Positions 50,835 through 62,423 of a stretch of 64,000 nucleotides of DNA are shown in pieces. The first letter of the stretch is position 1. Each line of letters starts with the position of its first letter. This DNA comes from Candidatus Pantoea floridensis. Its GTDB lineage: Bacteria > Pseudomonadota > Gammaproteobacteria > Enterobacterales > Enterobacteriaceae. The stretch spans positions 992,001 to 1,056,000 of the forward strand of contig NZ_OCMY01000001.1 of the NCBI RefSeq assembly GCF_900215435.1, given 5' to 3'. Below the pieces are notes generated by a model, which ran no database searches, was not told where the DNA came from, and worked only from the letters and a program-made list of their open reading frames with translations. Made by a program: the position numbers and the translations under genes.

Positions 50835-51623
50835 TTAACGAATCAATCCACGCGTTGAACGAGCAAAGAAGTCATAGAAAGGTTGCACTTCGCTGTGTTG
50901 TTTCGCCAGCTCTTCGATCTCTGGCTTCACTTCATCCAACGTTTTGCCGCTGCGGTACAGCAGCTTGTAAGCATTGCGAATGGCATGCAGCGCTTCTTTG
51001 CTAAAGCCGCGACGCTTCAGACCTTCGATATTGATCCCAAACGGCGTTGCGTGATTGCCCTGCGCAATGACGTACGGTGGTACATCCTGCGCGACGCCTG
51101 AACAACCGCCAACCATCACGTGAGCACCAATGGTGCACCACTGGTGAACCGCTGTCATGCCGCCAATAATAGCGAAATCATCAACGGTAACGTGCCCACC
51201 CAGCGTGGCATTGTTAGCAAAGATGCAGCGGTTGCCAATCACGCAATCATGCGCGATGTGAGCATTCACCATCAGCAGATTATCGCTGCCAATCTTCGTC
51301 ACATTACCGCCCTGAGTCGTGCCACGATGAACCGTGACGCTTTCGCGGATGCGGTTGCGGTCGCCAATTTCAACGCGCGTGGGTTCACCGGCATATTTCA
51401 GATCCTGATTCACTTCACCAATGGAAGCAAACTGGTAGATCTGATTGTCTTTACCGATTCGCGTATGGCCGTTTACGACTACGTGCGATTTAAGTACTGT
51501 CCCTTCACCAATTTCCACATGAGCGCCGATAAAACAAAACGGGCCGATATGAACATTGGCACCGATGACGGCACCTTCTTCAATGACAGAACTGGGATGG
51601 ATATTGGCGGTTGAATCAATCAC
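50835..51623 (-). CDS. lpxA: UDP-GlcNAc acyltransferase LpxA
   Basis: First step of lipid A synthesis: 3-O-acylation of UDP-GlcNAc from acyl-ACP. It has 262 residues with a left-handed beta-helix of hexapeptide repeats ([18 protein letters not shown]...). The catalytic His is in [12 protein letters not shown]. The helical C-terminus follows from about residue 190. It lies between fabZ and lpxB with three-base gaps, fixed synteny. Confidence 0.98.
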   Translation of the reverse strand: MIDSTANIHPSSVIEEGAVIGANVHIGPFCFIGAHVEIGEGTVLKSHVVVNGHTRIGKDNQIYQFASIGEVNQDLKYAGEPTRVEIGDRNRIRESVTVHRGTTQGGNVTKIGSDNLLMVNAHIAHDCVIGNRCIFANNATLGGHVTVDDFAIIGGMTAVHQWCTIGAHVMVGGCSGVAQDVPPYVIAQGNHATPFGINIEGLKRRGFSKEALHAIRNAYKLLYRSGKTLDEVKPEIEELAKQHSEVQPFYDFFARSTRGLIR

Positions 51624-51626
51624 TTA

Positions 51627-52082
51627 TTATGCCTCCCGGCTACGGGCACACATCATGGTCGCTTCACAGACAATTTTGCCATCAACGGTTGCCACGCCTT
51701 TAAAGCGCGTCAGGCCACGACGGGTTTTCTCGAATGTCACTTCCATGATCATCTGATCGCCCGGGACAACCGGACGTTTGAAACGGGCTTCATCGATACC
51801 GGCGAAGTAATAGAGCTCACCGGGTTCCAGTTTGCCAACGCTTTTGAACGCCAGAATACCGGTCGCTTGCGCCATCGCTTCCAGGATCAGAACGCCTGGG
51901 AAAATCGGCTTACCAGGGAAATGTCCCTGGAAAAACGGTTCGTTAACAGAAACGTTCTTCACCGCGCGCAGATATTTATGCTCTTCAAAATCCAGCACGC
52001 GATCAACCAGCAAGAAAGGATAGCGGTGTGGCAGCAGTTCTAAAATCTCTTCAATTTTCAGAGTATGCGTTTCAGTAGTCAA
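51627..52082 (-). CDS. fabZ: 3-hydroxyacyl-ACP dehydratase FabZ
   Basis: Dehydrates 3-hydroxyacyl-ACP in fatty acid elongation, competing with LpxA for 3-hydroxymyristoyl-ACP. It has 151 residues, a hot-dog fold. Catalytic His54 and Glu68 are in [34 protein letters not shown] is the conserved N-terminal block. A 192-base spacer with a hairpin separates it from lpxD upstream. Confidence 0.98.
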   Translation of the reverse strand: MTTETHTLKIEEILELLPHRYPFLLVDRVLDFEEHKYLRAVKNVSVNEPFFQGHFPGKPIFPGVLILEAMAQATGILAFKSVGKLEPGELYYFAGIDEARFKRPVVPGDQMIMEVTFEKTRRGLTRFKGVATVDGKIVCEATMMCARSREA

Positions 52083-52124
52083 AATACTCTTCCTGTCCTA
52101 AAAAATCTGATGGCAACAATAACA

Positions 52125-52160
52125 CGGCCTGCACCGATCAAAATGATCTTCCGCAGGCCG
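52125..52160. repeat. Hairpin in the lpxD-fabZ spacer
   Basis: Outer arms CGGCCTGC (52125-52132) and GCAGGCCG (52153-52160) enclose GATC and GATC copies that can pair as an inner stem. There is no following T-run on the minus strand. It could be a processing or attenuation element inside the operon. Confidence 0.5.
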
Positions 52161-52274
52161 CAAATCAGTTCGGGGGCGTTTCGCTTACCTAAGATACCTG
52201 CTGCCGCGCTCGGGTTGCCCTGAGCGGAAAGAAAGTACGCTTTTTATTATGAAAGCGAATAGCGTGGGATGCGT

Positions 52275-53300
52275 TTAGTCGTCTTTGCCGACCTTACGTT
52301 CGATGGCTTTTAAGCGTTTGCTTATGTCATCGATATTCATCACCAGCGCTGCTGTTTTACGCCAGCTTTTGTTGGGTTGCAGTGGAATACCCGACGAGTA
52401 TACCCCTGGTTCTGTGATGGGGCGCATTACCATGCCCATGCCCGTTACGGTCACTTTGTCACAGATTTCCATATGGCCGTTAATGACGCTGGCACCGCCA
52501 ATCATACAGTAACGTCCAATCTTCAGACTACCCGCCATGATCACACCACCAGCAACCGCGGTGTTATCACCAATCACAACGTTGTGCGCAATCTGACACT
52601 GGTTGTCTATGATAACACCATTGCCGATCAGAGTGTTATCCAGTGCGCCGCGATCAATGGTGGTACAGGCGCCAATTTCCACCCGATCGCCAATCACTAC
52701 GGTACCCAGCTGCGGAATTTTCACCCAGTTACCGCGATCGTTAGCATACCCGAAACCATCGGCACCGATGACCGTGCCGGACTGAATCAGACAATCCTGA
52801 CCAATCTGGATTTCGTGATAAAGGGTGACGTTAGCCCACAAGCGTGAACCACGACCGATACGCGTCTGCTTACCCACAAAACATCCTGCGCCAATAACGA
52901 CGTCGTCACCCAGCTCAACGCCGGACTCGATCACCGCATTCGCACCCACCGAAACATTCCTACCCAGCTTAGCAGTTGCATCGATCACCGCACTGGGCGC
53001 GATATTCTGCGCGGGCTGCGGCGTTGTGTCCAGCAGTTGTGCCATGCGGGCATAAGTTAAGTAAGGATTTTTTACCACCAGGGCGGCCGTTTTACACCAC
53101 TCCAGATCCGCTTCCGTCAGCACCACGGCTGAAGCCTGAATAGTAGCGAGCTGCTCGCGGTAGCGGCTGTTTGCAAGAAAAGTGATTTGGCCAGTTGTGG
53201 CGGATTGCATAGAAGCAATGCCGGAGATGACGATATCGCCATCTCCGTGCAATTCTGCATCCAACTGCTGGGCTAAATCAGCCAGTCGAATTGATGACAT
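52275..53300 (-). CDS. lpxD: UDP-3-O-acylglucosamine N-acyltransferase LpxD
   Basis: Third step of lipid A synthesis: N-acylation of UDP-3-O-acyl-GlcN. It has 341 residues, the E. coli length, with start ATG 53300 ([13 protein letters not shown]); a TTG one codon upstream is less likely. An N-terminal uridine-binding domain is followed by the beta-helix (about residues 100-290) with the catalytic His in [12 protein letters not shown]. The C-terminal helix carries [16 protein letters not shown]. It follows skp after three bases. Confidence 0.98.
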   Translation of the reverse strand: MSSIRLADLAQQLDAELHGDGDIVISGIASMQSATTGQITFLANSRYREQLATIQASAVVLTEADLEWCKTAALVVKNPYLTYARMAQLLDTTPQPAQNIAPSAVIDATAKLGRNVSVGANAVIESGVELGDDVVIGAGCFVGKQTRIGRGSRLWANVTLYHEIQIGQDCLIQSGTVIGADGFGYANDRGNWVKIPQLGTVVIGDRVEIGACTTIDRGALDNTLIGNGVIIDNQCQIAHNVVIGDNTAVAGGVIMAGSLKIGRYCMIGGASVINGHMEICDKVTVTGMGMVMRPITEPGVYSSGIPLQPNKSWRKTAALVMNIDDISKRLKAIERKVGKDD

Positions 53301-53303
53301 CAA

Positions 53304-53804
53304 TTATTTAACCTGTTTAACAACGTCAGCAGTGATGTCTTTAGCATCAGATGAAGAGTACAGAACGGCCTGAGAGTCCAGCACCAGATCGTATCCTCCG
53401 CTTTTCGCTACAGACTGAACGGCTGTCTGGATTTTAGCCAGCAGCTTGTTACGTTCTTGCATCTGACGAGTCTGGTTGTCTTTGTCAAAAGCCTGCGCTT
53501 TTTGTTCAAAGGCAGCACGCTCAGAAGAAATTTGCTTCTCTTTCTTCGTACGATCGCTTGCTTTCATGGTCGATGCGTTACGCTGCAGATCCTGAATCTC
53601 TTGCTGGATCTTTTGCTGCTGAGACTGGAGGTCAGAGGCGCGGCTCTGGAATTCACCCTCAAGTTGCTTAGCAACAGCGGCACGCTGTGGAGACTGCTGG
53701 AAGACCTGGCTCAGGTTCACAACAGCAACTTTATCAGCCGCTTGGGCACCCGCAGAAGCAGCTAATGCAACACCCAGAGCAGCGGCACAGAACAACTTTT
53801 TCAC
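53304..53804 (-). CDS. skp: Periplasmic chaperone Skp
   Basis: Trimeric jellyfish-shaped holdase for unfolded outer-membrane proteins. It has 166 residues with a signal peptide ending near AQA (22). The body is a long Gln/Lys/Glu-rich coiled coil, for example LQSQQQKIQQEIQDLQRN, and the C-terminal SSSDAKDITADVVKQVK strand is conserved. It lies between bamA, whose clients it serves, and lpxD. Confidence 0.96.
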   Translation of the reverse strand: MKKLFCAAALGVALAASAGAQAADKVAVVNLSQVFQQSPQRAAVAKQLEGEFQSRASDLQSQQQKIQQEIQDLQRNASTMKASDRTKKEKQISSERAAFEQKAQAFDKDNQTRQMQERNKLLAKIQTAVQSVAKSGGYDLVLDSQAVLYSSSDAKDITADVVKQVK

Positions 53805-53899
53805 TATAAACTCCTTACCTCAACGTGTGTGTTTGCAGCGTGTCATCTTATTAAACGACACGCCTGCAAGACGGTATTTTCACTTCCCTGCTCAGAGCT

Positions 53900-56311
53900 T
53901 TACCAGGTTTTACCAATGTTAAACTGGAACTGCTCTGACTTGTCTCCCTCGACTTTCTTCATTGGCTGGGCGTACGAGAAGACCAGCGGTCCCAACGGCG
54001 ACATCCACTGCAGTGCCACACCGGCAGAGACGCGAATGTTGTTTGGATCGCTGTAGTCTGGCACACCCGCAGCACGTGTTTCTGCGGTATTCTGCCATTT
54101 GGTATCCCAAACGGTACCGGCATCCATAAACACCGAGGTACGTACAGAGTTCGCGTACTTCTCGCTCAGGAATGGCGTTGGCGTAATCAGCTCAAGGCTG
54201 GCAATCGCCATCGCGTTACCCCCTACCGCATCATCCGACTTACAAACGCCGTTCGGGTCAGTCAGATTACAGGTAGAAGAATGATCGTTCAGATACGCTG
54301 CTTTAGGACCAATGGTATTGGACTGGAAACCACGAACCGTGCTCGAACCACCGCCGTAGAAGTTCTCATAGAACGGCATCTCTTTTCCACCGAGTCCGTC
54401 ACCATATCCAACACGACCACGGCCTAACACCACCCATGTGCCATCGCGATTAAGCGGCACATATTGCTGGCTGTCCAATGTCGCTTTGTAGAACGCGTTA
54501 TCGGAGCCTGGAATGGTCACTTTACCGTTCAGGTTGGTGCGGTTACCGCGCGTAGGGAAGAAGCCGCGGTCTAAGGTGTTGTACGTCCAACCGTAGTTGA
54601 AGGTGAAGTCATCTGCAGAGAAATCACCGTCATCATTCAAGCCCTGATGACGACCTACTGAATCAAGATAACGCCACATTGCGATCTGAGGACGCATATT
54701 GGACAGGTCGTTATGTACATAGCCTAAACCAACGCGCAGCGTATTGTTTTCGTTGACCGGGAAGCCCAGCGTCCCGTCAAGACCATAACTTTTATTGGTA
54801 TAGTCAGAAAGATCGGCGTCATCCGCTTTGAAGTCGTTATAGAACAGGCGACCGCCAAGACTCACGCCATCGACCGTAAAGTACGGATCGGTCAGCGAGA
54901 ATTCAGCATAGGTCTGGTAATCGTTCTTAGTACCGCTGATGCCCACGGTGTTACCGGTGCCGAGCCAGTTTTCCTGGGTCACACCCACCTGGAAGCTCAC
55001 CCCGCTTTCAGTACCGTAACCGACACCAAAGTTAAAGGTACCGGTATTACGCTCTTTCACCTTGTAGACCACGTCAACCTGATCGGGCGCACCCGGCACG
55101 CGTTGCGTATCCACATCGACGGTTTCGAAGTAACCCGTCCGGTTCAGACGCTCTTTACCCTGATCAACAAGGTCGCTGCCCAACCAGGCACCTTCCATTT
55201 GACGCATTTCACGGCGCAGTACGGAATCTTTTGAGGTGTCGTTACCTTCGAAGCGCACTTTACGCACGTAGTAACGGTTGCCCGCATCCACGTTAATATG
55301 CAGCTTGACGGTTTTATCAGCATCGTTAATTTCTGGCTGCGTCACGACACGCGGATAGGCGTAACCGTAGCGACCCAGCAATTTCTTAATGTCATCTTCC
55401 ATCTGGGTGACTTTGGTGCCGTTATACAGCTCGCCCGATGGAATTTTGGTCATCTGTTCGATTTCCGCCGAGTGCCCTGCCATGCTGCCGTTCACGATCA
55501 CGCCGGCAATTTTGTACTGATCGCCTTCGTTGATGTTGACGGTGATGTAGATGCCTTTTTTATCTGGCGTCAGGCTCACTTGGGTAGAATCGATGTTGAA
55601 ACGCGCATAACCGCGATCCAGATAGAAGCTGCGCAGGGTTTCGAGATCGCCTGCTAACTTCTGCTTCTGATATTTACGATCGCCCACCACGTTCCACCAC
55701 GGCACTTCATCGCGCAGTGAGAAGCGCGAGATCAGTTCGTCAGAGCTAAACGCTTTATTACCCACGATGTTGATCTGCTGGATCTGCGCTGAAACGCCTT
55801 CCTGGAAGACGAATTTCAGATCAACGCGGTTACGCGGCAGCGGCGTGGCAATCGCTTTGACGCTGGCGGTGTATTTACCGACGCTGTAATAGAAATCTTC
55901 CAGCCCCTTCTCGATAGAAGAGAGCGTGGTGCGGTCCAGCGCTTCGCCGACGCGAACGCCAGAAGCCTCAAGATTCTGTTTCAGCTGATCTTCTTTCACC
56001 GCTTTGTTGCCGGAGAAAGTGATGTTGGCAATGGTTGGACGTTCTTTCACCTGAACAATCAGGGTTTTACCATCACGCAGAACCTGCACATCTTCAAAGT
56101 TACCGGTGGCGAACAGTGAGCGAATGGTATTTCTGACATCATCGTCATTCACCGTATCACCGACGCGTACCGGCATGCTGAGCAGAGCCGCGCCGACGGC
56201 GACTCGTTGTAGACCTTCGAAATGAATGTCCTTCACTACGAAATCGTCTGCACCGTAAACGGTGGCGCTGCTAAACAGCAGCGACGCTATGAGCAACTTT
56301 TTCATCGCCAT
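53900..56311 (-). CDS. bamA: Outer-membrane assembly factor BamA
   Basis: Essential Omp85 protein that folds beta-barrel proteins into the outer membrane. It has 803 residues from ATG 56311 ([12 protein letters not shown]); the signal peptide ends at VYG (20). Five POTRA domains run to about residue 420 and the 16-strand barrel follows. The L6 motif STVRGFQSN and the terminal [10 protein letters not shown] strand are present. External loop 6-7 sequence ([18 protein letters not shown]) has a Cys pair and differs from E. coli, as expected for surface loops. Confidence 0.98.
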   Translation of the reverse strand: MAMKKLLIASLLFSSATVYGADDFVVKDIHFEGLQRVAVGAALLSMPVRVGDTVNDDDVRNTIRSLFATGNFEDVQVLRDGKTLIVQVKERPTIANITFSGNKAVKEDQLKQNLEASGVRVGEALDRTTLSSIEKGLEDFYYSVGKYTASVKAIATPLPRNRVDLKFVFQEGVSAQIQQINIVGNKAFSSDELISRFSLRDEVPWWNVVGDRKYQKQKLAGDLETLRSFYLDRGYARFNIDSTQVSLTPDKKGIYITVNINEGDQYKIAGVIVNGSMAGHSAEIEQMTKIPSGELYNGTKVTQMEDDIKKLLGRYGYAYPRVVTQPEINDADKTVKLHINVDAGNRYYVRKVRFEGNDTSKDSVLRREMRQMEGAWLGSDLVDQGKERLNRTGYFETVDVDTQRVPGAPDQVDVVYKVKERNTGTFNFGVGYGTESGVSFQVGVTQENWLGTGNTVGISGTKNDYQTYAEFSLTDPYFTVDGVSLGGRLFYNDFKADDADLSDYTNKSYGLDGTLGFPVNENNTLRVGLGYVHNDLSNMRPQIAMWRYLDSVGRHQGLNDDGDFSADDFTFNYGWTYNTLDRGFFPTRGNRTNLNGKVTIPGSDNAFYKATLDSQQYVPLNRDGTWVVLGRGRVGYGDGLGGKEMPFYENFYGGGSSTVRGFQSNTIGPKAAYLNDHSSTCNLTDPNGVCKSDDAVGGNAMAIASLELITPTPFLSEKYANSVRTSVFMDAGTVWDTKWQNTAETRAAGVPDYSDPNNIRVSAGVALQWMSPLGPLVFSYAQPMKKVEGDKSEQFQFNIGKTW

Positions 56312-56362
56312 CGTTGTTATGCGTTTTCCTAACACATCCCGCGCCTGTATGCGTTCCAGCTA

Positions 56363-57712
56363 TTACAAACGAGAGAAATCATTGAAAAGTGCAAGCCCCA
56401 TTAACAGCACCAGCAAAATTGAGCCAATGCGATAACTAAAGTCCTGAACTCGCTCGGACACCGGTCCACCTTTGATCTTTTCGATCGCCAGAAAGAGCAG
56501 ATGACCACCATCTAAAACCGGCAGAGGGAACAGGTTAATGATGCCCAGATTGACGCTGATGAGCGCCAGGAACATCAGGTAATAAATCACCCCGTACTCT
56601 GCTGATAACCCGGCACCTTGCGCAATCGAAATTGGCCCGCTCAGATTATTCAGCTTCACATCCCCGATTATCAACTTGCCCAGCATGGAAACTGTCAGCT
56701 TCATCAGCTGCCAGGTTTTTACACTGGCTTCGCCGATCGCCGCAAAAGGTCCATACTGCCTTACCGTTTTGTACTCATCGGGCAGCGGAATCACGCGCGG
56801 TATAACCCCCGCAAATCCTTCCGCTTCTTTGCCCGGTTTCGCTTCCGGCGTCAGCGTCAACGCCACAGGTTCACCGTTGCGCTCAATATCTAGCGCCATG
56901 TTTTTGCCCGGGTTATCCCGCACCTGTGCCGCAAAAGCCTGCCACTGTGACAATGGCTGACCATCGACTTTAACGATCCTATCGCCCGCTTGCAAACCAG
57001 CGTTGCTTGCCGGTGAGTTTGCCTGAACTTCAGCTAAGGTCGTTTCGATCTGCGGCCCACGTGGACGAATACCTAAAGCAACCACCGGATCCTGTTTATC
57101 TGGTTCAAACTGCCATTCGCGTAAATCTAAATGCTTTTGCTGCGTAGCTTCTTGACCAAATTGCGAGACCGTAAGCGTGGCGTCGCTGTCACCGATTTTG
57201 CCGATCAGCGCCATACGCACAGCATCCCAATCAGGCGTTTCGATACCATCTACCGCTTTAAGTTCCATGCCGGAGGTAATTTGCGCTTCAGCGGCAACGG
57301 AACCGTTCAGAATTTCACCTACCACTGGGCGTACACCCGGCACGCCGTGGATGAAAACGACCCAATAAGCGAAAATGGCAAAAATGAAGTTAGCGATAGG
57401 ACCGGCTGCGATGATAGAAGCGCGCTGCAGCACTGTTTTGTTGTTGAAGGCTTGATGACGAAGTTCAGCGGGGACGCTCTCAACGCGTTCATCCAGCATT
57501 TTGACGTAACCGCCAAGGGGGATCAGCGCGATAACATATTCAGTGCCCTGACGATCGGTGCGACGCCACAGCGCCTTACCAAAGCCAATCGAGAAACGTT
57601 CAACCTTGACGCCGCAACGGTGCGCGACCCAAAAATGGCCAAATTCGTGCACCGTAATTAGCACGCCCAGCGCCACGATAAAGGCGGCAAAACTCCAGAG
57701 TATACTCAACAT
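56363..57712 (-). CDS. rseP: Site-2 protease RseP
   Basis: Intramembrane zinc protease that cuts anti-sigma-E factor RseA after DegS, and clears signal peptides. It has 449 residues. The zinc motif His22-Glu23-His26 is in VHEFGHFW. Two tandem PDZ domains occupy about 115-310, and the third TM has [12 protein letters not shown] with the third ligand Asp. About four TM segments. It lies 51 bases before bamA, a sigma-E target in E. coli. Confidence 0.98.
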   Translation of the reverse strand: MLSILWSFAAFIVALGVLITVHEFGHFWVAHRCGVKVERFSIGFGKALWRRTDRQGTEYVIALIPLGGYVKMLDERVESVPAELRHQAFNNKTVLQRASIIAAGPIANFIFAIFAYWVVFIHGVPGVRPVVGEILNGSVAAEAQITSGMELKAVDGIETPDWDAVRMALIGKIGDSDATLTVSQFGQEATQQKHLDLREWQFEPDKQDPVVALGIRPRGPQIETTLAEVQANSPASNAGLQAGDRIVKVDGQPLSQWQAFAAQVRDNPGKNMALDIERNGEPVALTLTPEAKPGKEAEGFAGVIPRVIPLPDEYKTVRQYGPFAAIGEASVKTWQLMKLTVSMLGKLIIGDVKLNNLSGPISIAQGAGLSAEYGVIYYLMFLALISVNLGIINLFPLPVLDGGHLLFLAIEKIKGGPVSERVQDFSYRIGSILLVLLMGLALFNDFSRL

Positions 57713-57724
57713 CGCCTGTTATCC

Positions 57725-58582
57725 TCAGAGGGTGCGAAACACCAACAGCAGCAGGCAGGCAAATACCGGCACCGCAGCAGTCAGGCTATCAATACGATCG
57801 AGGATACCACCGTGCCCCGGGATCAAGTTACCGCTGTCTTTAATGCCCGCTTCACGTTTGAACATGCTTTCCGTAAGGTCGCCCAGTACCGAAGCCAGCG
57901 TGGCAATCACGGCGCAGATAATCAGCGTGCCTGGCGCGATCGACAGTGGCGCTAATAGCGCAAACAGCCAGGCAATAAGGGCAGACGACAGGAGGCCACC
58001 AAAGAAACCTTCCCAGGTTTTACCCGGTGAGACTTTAGGTGCCAGTTTATGTTTGCCAAACAAACGACCGAACATATAAGCACCGGAGTCGGCGCCCCAG
58101 ACAATGAACATAACGAACAGCAGCCACCATGCACCGGCGAAGTGATCGGTATCGTAATGATACTGACGCAGCGCCATCATTCCCCAGAAGAAGGGGATCA
58201 CGGTGAGGAGACCAAATAGCAGACGCAGCGGACGCGATGAGCGCCACAGCGCCGCAGAGGAGGGATAGAACAGCACTAAAAATAGCGCGACAATCCACCA
58301 TCCCAGCGCGGCCCAAAGCGAGCCTTCCATCTGGAATTGGTGCAGATTGCGTTGGTAGGGTTGCAGGCTAAAGAGCATTGCGGACAACAACAGGCCGCAT
58401 AGCACGGCCAGCCAGATACGCTGCTGGCGCGTCTTCATACCCGCCAGCTGCCCCCATTCCCAGGCAGCAAGCATACAGATGATGATGGTGGTGATCGCAA
58501 AACCGTACAGCGGTAACCAGAACAGTGCAGCGATCACCAGCGGAATCAAAATTAACGCGGTGATCAGACGAGACTTCAGCAA
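57725..58582 (-). CDS. cdsA: Phosphatidate cytidylyltransferase CdsA
   Basis: Makes CDP-diacylglycerol, the precursor of all phospholipids, in the inner membrane. It has 285 residues and about eight TM segments. The signature SMFKREAGIKDSGNLIPGHG, continuing to GILDRIDSL with the metal-binding Asp residues, is complete near the C-terminus. It starts 18 bases after uppS and runs into rseP after 12. Confidence 0.97.
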   Translation of the reverse strand: MLKSRLITALILIPLVIAALFWLPLYGFAITTIIICMLAAWEWGQLAGMKTRQQRIWLAVLCGLLLSAMLFSLQPYQRNLHQFQMEGSLWAALGWWIVALFLVLFYPSSAALWRSSRPLRLLFGLLTVIPFFWGMMALRQYHYDTDHFAGAWWLLFVMFIVWGADSGAYMFGRLFGKHKLAPKVSPGKTWEGFFGGLLSSALIAWLFALLAPLSIAPGTLIICAVIATLASVLGDLTESMFKREAGIKDSGNLIPGHGGILDRIDSLTAAVPVFACLLLLVFRTL

Positions 58583-58600
58583 AGGTTACCCCCAAATTGC

Positions 58601-59353
58601 TTAGGCGCCGCCTGGTGCAGTACCGCCATAGCGTCGCTCCCGCGTAGAGAATGCATTCAGTGCACCTTCAAAAACGTGTTCATCAAAATCAGGCCAAAGA
58701 ACATCGGTAAACCAAAACTCAGCATAGGCGATTTGCCACAGCAGGAAGTTGCTAATCCGATGCTCTCCCCCGGTCCTTATCACTAAATCCACTGGCGCCA
58801 GCTCCTGCATGCATAGATACGGAGCCAGGCTTTCTTCGGTAATCTGGTCAGGCCGCAGCAAACCTTCCTGCACCTGTTCAGCCAGTTTTCTGGCACCCTG
58901 GATAATATCCCAACGGCCGCCATAATTGGCAGCAATGTTAAGAGTTAGTCCATTATTTTGCTGAGTCAGTTCCTCGGCGCGGCGAATGCGTTCCTGAATA
59001 CGGTTATTGAAACGGCTGATATCACCAATAATGCGTAGACGCACATTGTGTTTGTGCAGGCTTTTGACTTCGCTGTCGAGCGCCCAAACAAACAGCTCCA
59101 TTAACGCTGTCACTTCCTGAACCGGACGGCTCCAGTTTTCACTGCTGAACGCATACAGCGTAAGCGCTTCCAGTTTATGACTGACCGCGAAGCTAACAGC
59201 CCGACGTACTGATTTTACCCCGGCTTTATGGCCTGAAATACGCAGTTTGCCCTGATTTTTTGCCCAGCGACCATTACCATCCATAATGATGGCCACGTGA
59301 CGTGGCGTGCAGTACGACTCGTCATCGATTGTATTGTGATTGTTGGACGACAT
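58601..59353 (-). CDS. uppS: Undecaprenyl diphosphate synthase (cis-prenyltransferase)
   Basis: Adds eight isopentenyl units to farnesyl diphosphate, giving the C55 carrier for peptidoglycan and O-antigen. It has 250 residues. IIMDGNGRWAKNQG holds the catalytic Asp near residue 26; SSENWSRP and RTGGEHRISNFLLWQ are the other cis-prenyltransferase blocks. Start ATG 59353 follows AAGGAA. Also called ispU. Its substrate path begins with Dxr just upstream. Confidence 0.97.
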   Translation of the reverse strand: MSSNNHNTIDDESYCTPRHVAIIMDGNGRWAKNQGKLRISGHKAGVKSVRRAVSFAVSHKLEALTLYAFSSENWSRPVQEVTALMELFVWALDSEVKSLHKHNVRLRIIGDISRFNNRIQERIRRAEELTQQNNGLTLNIAANYGGRWDIIQGARKLAEQVQEGLLRPDQITEESLAPYLCMQELAPVDLVIRTGGEHRISNFLLWQIAYAEFWFTDVLWPDFDEHVFEGALNAFSTRERRYGGTAPGGA

Positions 59354-59519
59354 AACGCGTAATAATTCCTTTCATCAGAAATGCTGTGGTTTCTGAATAC
59401 ATTGCGCCTGCAGCAAACTCCGGTAAACACACCGGATGACATCGAAACAATGTCGGGCTGTGAAACGCGAGCGAGCGACTATACCATTTTCACCCAGAGC
59501 GAACAAATAGCGGGAACTA

Positions 59520-60725
59520 TCAACCTGCTAAACGAAAGCGCGGTAACAATTCATTGGCACGCGCGCGCGCTAACCGATCAATCTCCATCACCTCGTCGAT
59601 GCTGCCAGGCTCCTGACACGTCAGGGATGCCAGCACTTCGCTGTTGATGGCGGCAATGTCGGTAAAGCGAATCTGGTGCTGCAGAAAAGCCGCAACCGCC
59701 ACTTCATTCGCTGCATTCAGCGTCGTCGTAGCGGCCTGACCTGTGGCACAGGCATCAATCGCGAGCTTTAGGCAGGGATAGCGCTCGTAGTCCGGTTCGG
59801 CAAACGTCAGCGACTTCATTCGAGTGAAGTCGAGCGGCGTTACGCCCGCAGAGATACGTGCTGGCCAAGCCATGCTGTGCGCTATTGGCGTTCGCATATC
59901 CGGTGAACCGAGTTGCGCCAGTACACTGCCGTCGCAATAACGCACCATCGAATGGATAACGGACTGCGGATGCAGGATGACCTCCATCTGCGCATCAGTT
60001 GCATTAAATAGCCAGCGGGCTTCAATGTATTCAAGACCTTTATTCATCATGGTGGCCGAATCAACGGAGATTTTTCGTCCCATTGACCAGTTCGGATGCG
60101 CACATGCCTGATCTGGCGACATCGCGGCTAAATCCGCTAATGGCGTGTCACGAAAAGGACCACCCGATCCCGTAAGGAGAATCGACTCGATGCCATTCCC
60201 CCGCAGATCAGCGTACCCCAACTGATGCTGTATGGAAGCGGGTAAACTCTGAAAAATGGCATTGTGCTCGCTATCCACCGGCAGCAACTGCGCCTGATGT
60301 TGGCGCACCGCCTCCATAAACAGGCGGCCGCATGTGACAAGCGATTCTTTGTTGGCGAGCAGCACGGTTTTACCGGCGCGAATCGCCGCCAGGGTAGGTT
60401 GCAGACCCGAGGCGCCAACAATCGCCGCCATCACCTGATCCACCTCATCTAGCGCAGCCAGTTCGCACGCGGCCTGAACGCCGGAGAGCACTTCGGTATT
60501 CACGTTGAGTGCTTTCAGTCGCTCACGCAGCGCCTGTGCGGACGCCTCATCAGACATCGCGGCATAGCGTGGCTGGAATTGCTGGCACTGTTCAGCCATC
60601 AACGCCACATTTTGGCCAGCTACCAGCGCAGTTACCTGATACAGCTCAGGATTCGCGGCAACCACTGCCAGCGTACTGGTGCCAATTGAGCCGGTCGATC
60701 CCAGCAAAGTTAATCGCTTCATCAT
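59520..60725 (-). CDS. dxr: 1-deoxy-D-xylulose 5-phosphate reductoisomerase
   Basis: First committed step of the MEP isoprenoid pathway (DXP to MEP, NADPH). It has 401 residues if the first of two adjacent ATGs is used. The NADPH loop is [13 protein letters not shown]; metal and substrate residues lie in [21 protein letters not shown] and [18 protein letters not shown]. Target of fosmidomycin. A 166-base gap without genes separates it from uppS. Confidence 0.98.
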   Translation of the reverse strand: MMKRLTLLGSTGSIGTSTLAVVAANPELYQVTALVAGQNVALMAEQCQQFQPRYAAMSDEASAQALRERLKALNVNTEVLSGVQAACELAALDEVDQVMAAIVGASGLQPTLAAIRAGKTVLLANKESLVTCGRLFMEAVRQHQAQLLPVDSEHNAIFQSLPASIQHQLGYADLRGNGIESILLTGSGGPFRDTPLADLAAMSPDQACAHPNWSMGRKISVDSATMMNKGLEYIEARWLFNATDAQMEVILHPQSVIHSMVRYCDGSVLAQLGSPDMRTPIAHSMAWPARISAGVTPLDFTRMKSLTFAEPDYERYPCLKLAIDACATGQAATTTLNAANEVAVAAFLQHQIRFTDIAAINSEVLASLTCQEPGSIDEVMEIDRLARARANELLPRFRLAG

Positions 60726-60778
60726 GCTATCCCTGTGAAGTCGTGGACTGTGACCGCAACAGCGCCGGACACAATGTA

Positions 60779-60825
60779 AAACGCCGCCAGAGTCGAATAC
60801 ATCTCGTCTCTGAACGGCGTTTTTA
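60779..60825 (-). terminator. Possible terminator of frr
   Basis: On the minus strand arms AACGCCG and CGGCGTT with an inner AGAG/CTCT pairing are followed by TTTTA, about 18 bases after the frr stop. The loop is long, so the terminator may be weak. Confidence 0.55.
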
Positions 60826-60842
60826 AAAAGAAGATGATGGCG

Positions 60843-61400
60843 TTAGAAATCCATCAGTTCCTTTTCTTTTTCGGCCAATGCCGCATCCACACTTTTGATG
60901 TGCGCATCGGTCATTTTCTGGATCTCGTCCTGCGAACGACGTTCGTCGTCTTCGCTGATCTCTTTGTCTTTCAGCAGCGCTTTGATCTTATCGTTCGCGT
61001 CGCGGCGGACGTTACGGACAGATACACGCCCCTGCTCAGCTTCGCCACGGACGATCTTGATCATATCTTTACGACGCTCTTCCGTCAGCGCTGGCAGCGG
61101 CACACGAATGTCGCTACCGGCCGAGCTTGGATTCAGGCCCAGATCAGAAGACATGATGGCTTTCTCTACCGCGGCGCTCAGCGAGCGATCAAATACGTTG
61201 ATTTTCAACGTACGTGAATCCTCTACCGTGACGCTAGCCACCTGACGCAGCGGCGTGGGTGTACCGTAGTAAGGCACCATAATGCCGTCGAGCAGTGAAG
61301 GCGAAGCACGACCGGTGCGCACTTTGCTGATGGTGTTTTTGAATGCATCCACACACTTTTCCATGCGCGTGTCTGCATCTTTTTTAATGTCGTTAATCAC
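60843..61400 (-). CDS. frr: Ribosome recycling factor
   Basis: Splits post-termination ribosomes together with EF-G. It has 185 residues, the E. coli length, if translation begins at GTG 61400 (read as [13 protein letters not shown]) behind AAGGG. E. coli frr also uses GTG. The three-helix bundle blocks [15 protein letters not shown] and [21 protein letters not shown] are present. An ATG-started longer frame has no homology upstream of the GTG. Confidence 0.97.
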   Translation of the reverse strand: MINDIKKDADTRMEKCVDAFKNTISKVRTGRASPSLLDGIMVPYYGTPTPLRQVASVTVEDSRTLKINVFDRSLSAAVEKAIMSSDLGLNPSSAGSDIRVPLPALTEERRKDMIKIVRGEAEQGRVSVRNVRRDANDKIKALLKDKEISEDDERRSQDEIQKMTDAHIKSVDAALAEKEKELMDF

Positions 61401-61543
61401 GTTGAAACCCTTGGATTCGGTTTGACCTGGCCATTTCCGGGCTAACCGGAAGCGGTATCGATAAACATCGATCATCCTAATTGCTGCGCGATGACAGAGC
61501 ATCGCGGCAAAAGAATATACCTTATTTTAACCTGCGTCGGGTA

Positions 61544-62269
61544 TTAATGCGTAATCAGGGTGCCTTCTTTTTCACCCATCACTACGCGGCGCAGCGCACC
61601 AGGCTTGTTCATGTTGAAGACGCGGATAGGCAGTTTATGGTCACGCGCCAGCGTAAACGCCGCGAGATCCATCACTTTAAGCTCTTTATCCAACACTTCT
61701 GCATAGCTCAGCTGATCGTACAGCGTTGCATCCGGATTTTTTACCGGATCTTCAGAGTAGACGCCGTCTACTTTGGTGGCTTTCAGTACCACGTCGGCTT
61801 CGATTTCGATACCGCGCAGGCAGGCTGCAGAGTCAGTGGTAAAGAACGGGTTGCCGGTACCGGCCGCAAAGATAACGACGCGGTTATTACGCAGCAGGCT
61901 GATCGCTTCTGCCCAGCTGTAGTTGTCGCACACGCCATTCAGTGGAATCGCCGACATCAAACGCGCATTGACATACGCACGGTGCAGCGCATCACGCATT
62001 GCCAGGCCATTCATTACCGTTGCCAGCATGCCCATATGGTCGCCGACCACACGGTTCATTCCGGCCTGTGCCAGACCTGCGCCACGGAACAGGTTACCGC
62101 CACCAATAACCACACCCACCTGGATGCCCAGTTCAACCAGCTCTTTCACCTCTTGCGCCATGCGGTCAAGCACGCTCGCGTCGATACCAAAACCTTCGGC
62201 ACCTTGCAGTGCTTCGCCACTCAGTTTTAGCAGGATACGTTGATATACAGGTTTTGCGTTGGTCGCCAT
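61544..62269 (-). CDS. pyrH: UMP kinase
   Basis: Phosphorylates UMP to UDP in pyrimidine synthesis; hexameric and GTP-activated. It has 241 residues of the amino-acid-kinase fold: [13 protein letters not shown] at the N-terminus, [27 protein letters not shown] and [13 protein letters not shown]. Lies between tsf and frr, standard synteny. Confidence 0.98.
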   Translation of the reverse strand: MATNAKPVYQRILLKLSGEALQGAEGFGIDASVLDRMAQEVKELVELGIQVGVVIGGGNLFRGAGLAQAGMNRVVGDHMGMLATVMNGLAMRDALHRAYVNARLMSAIPLNGVCDNYSWAEAISLLRNNRVVIFAAGTGNPFFTTDSAACLRGIEIEADVVLKATKVDGVYSEDPVKNPDATLYDQLSYAEVLDKELKVMDLAAFTLARDHKLPIRVFNMNKPGALRRVVMGEKEGTLITH

Positions 62270-62387
62270 GGTCGATTCTTCCTGGAAGATATGATGAAAA
62301 GGAGAAATAAAATCTGGTCGATCATCCGTAAAGCACGCGAGAAAAGCTATTGGGATGAGACTGAAAGTGCTGTACTAAATTGCAGGC

Positions 62388-62416
62388 AAAAAAGAACCGC
62401 CTTTTGGCGGTTCTTT
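62388..62416 (-). terminator. Terminator of rpsB-tsf
   Basis: Minus-strand arms AAGAACCGCC and GGCGGTTCTT around a short A-rich loop are followed by six T, eight bases after the tsf stop. Confidence 0.93.
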
Positions 62417-62423
62417 CAGACCA

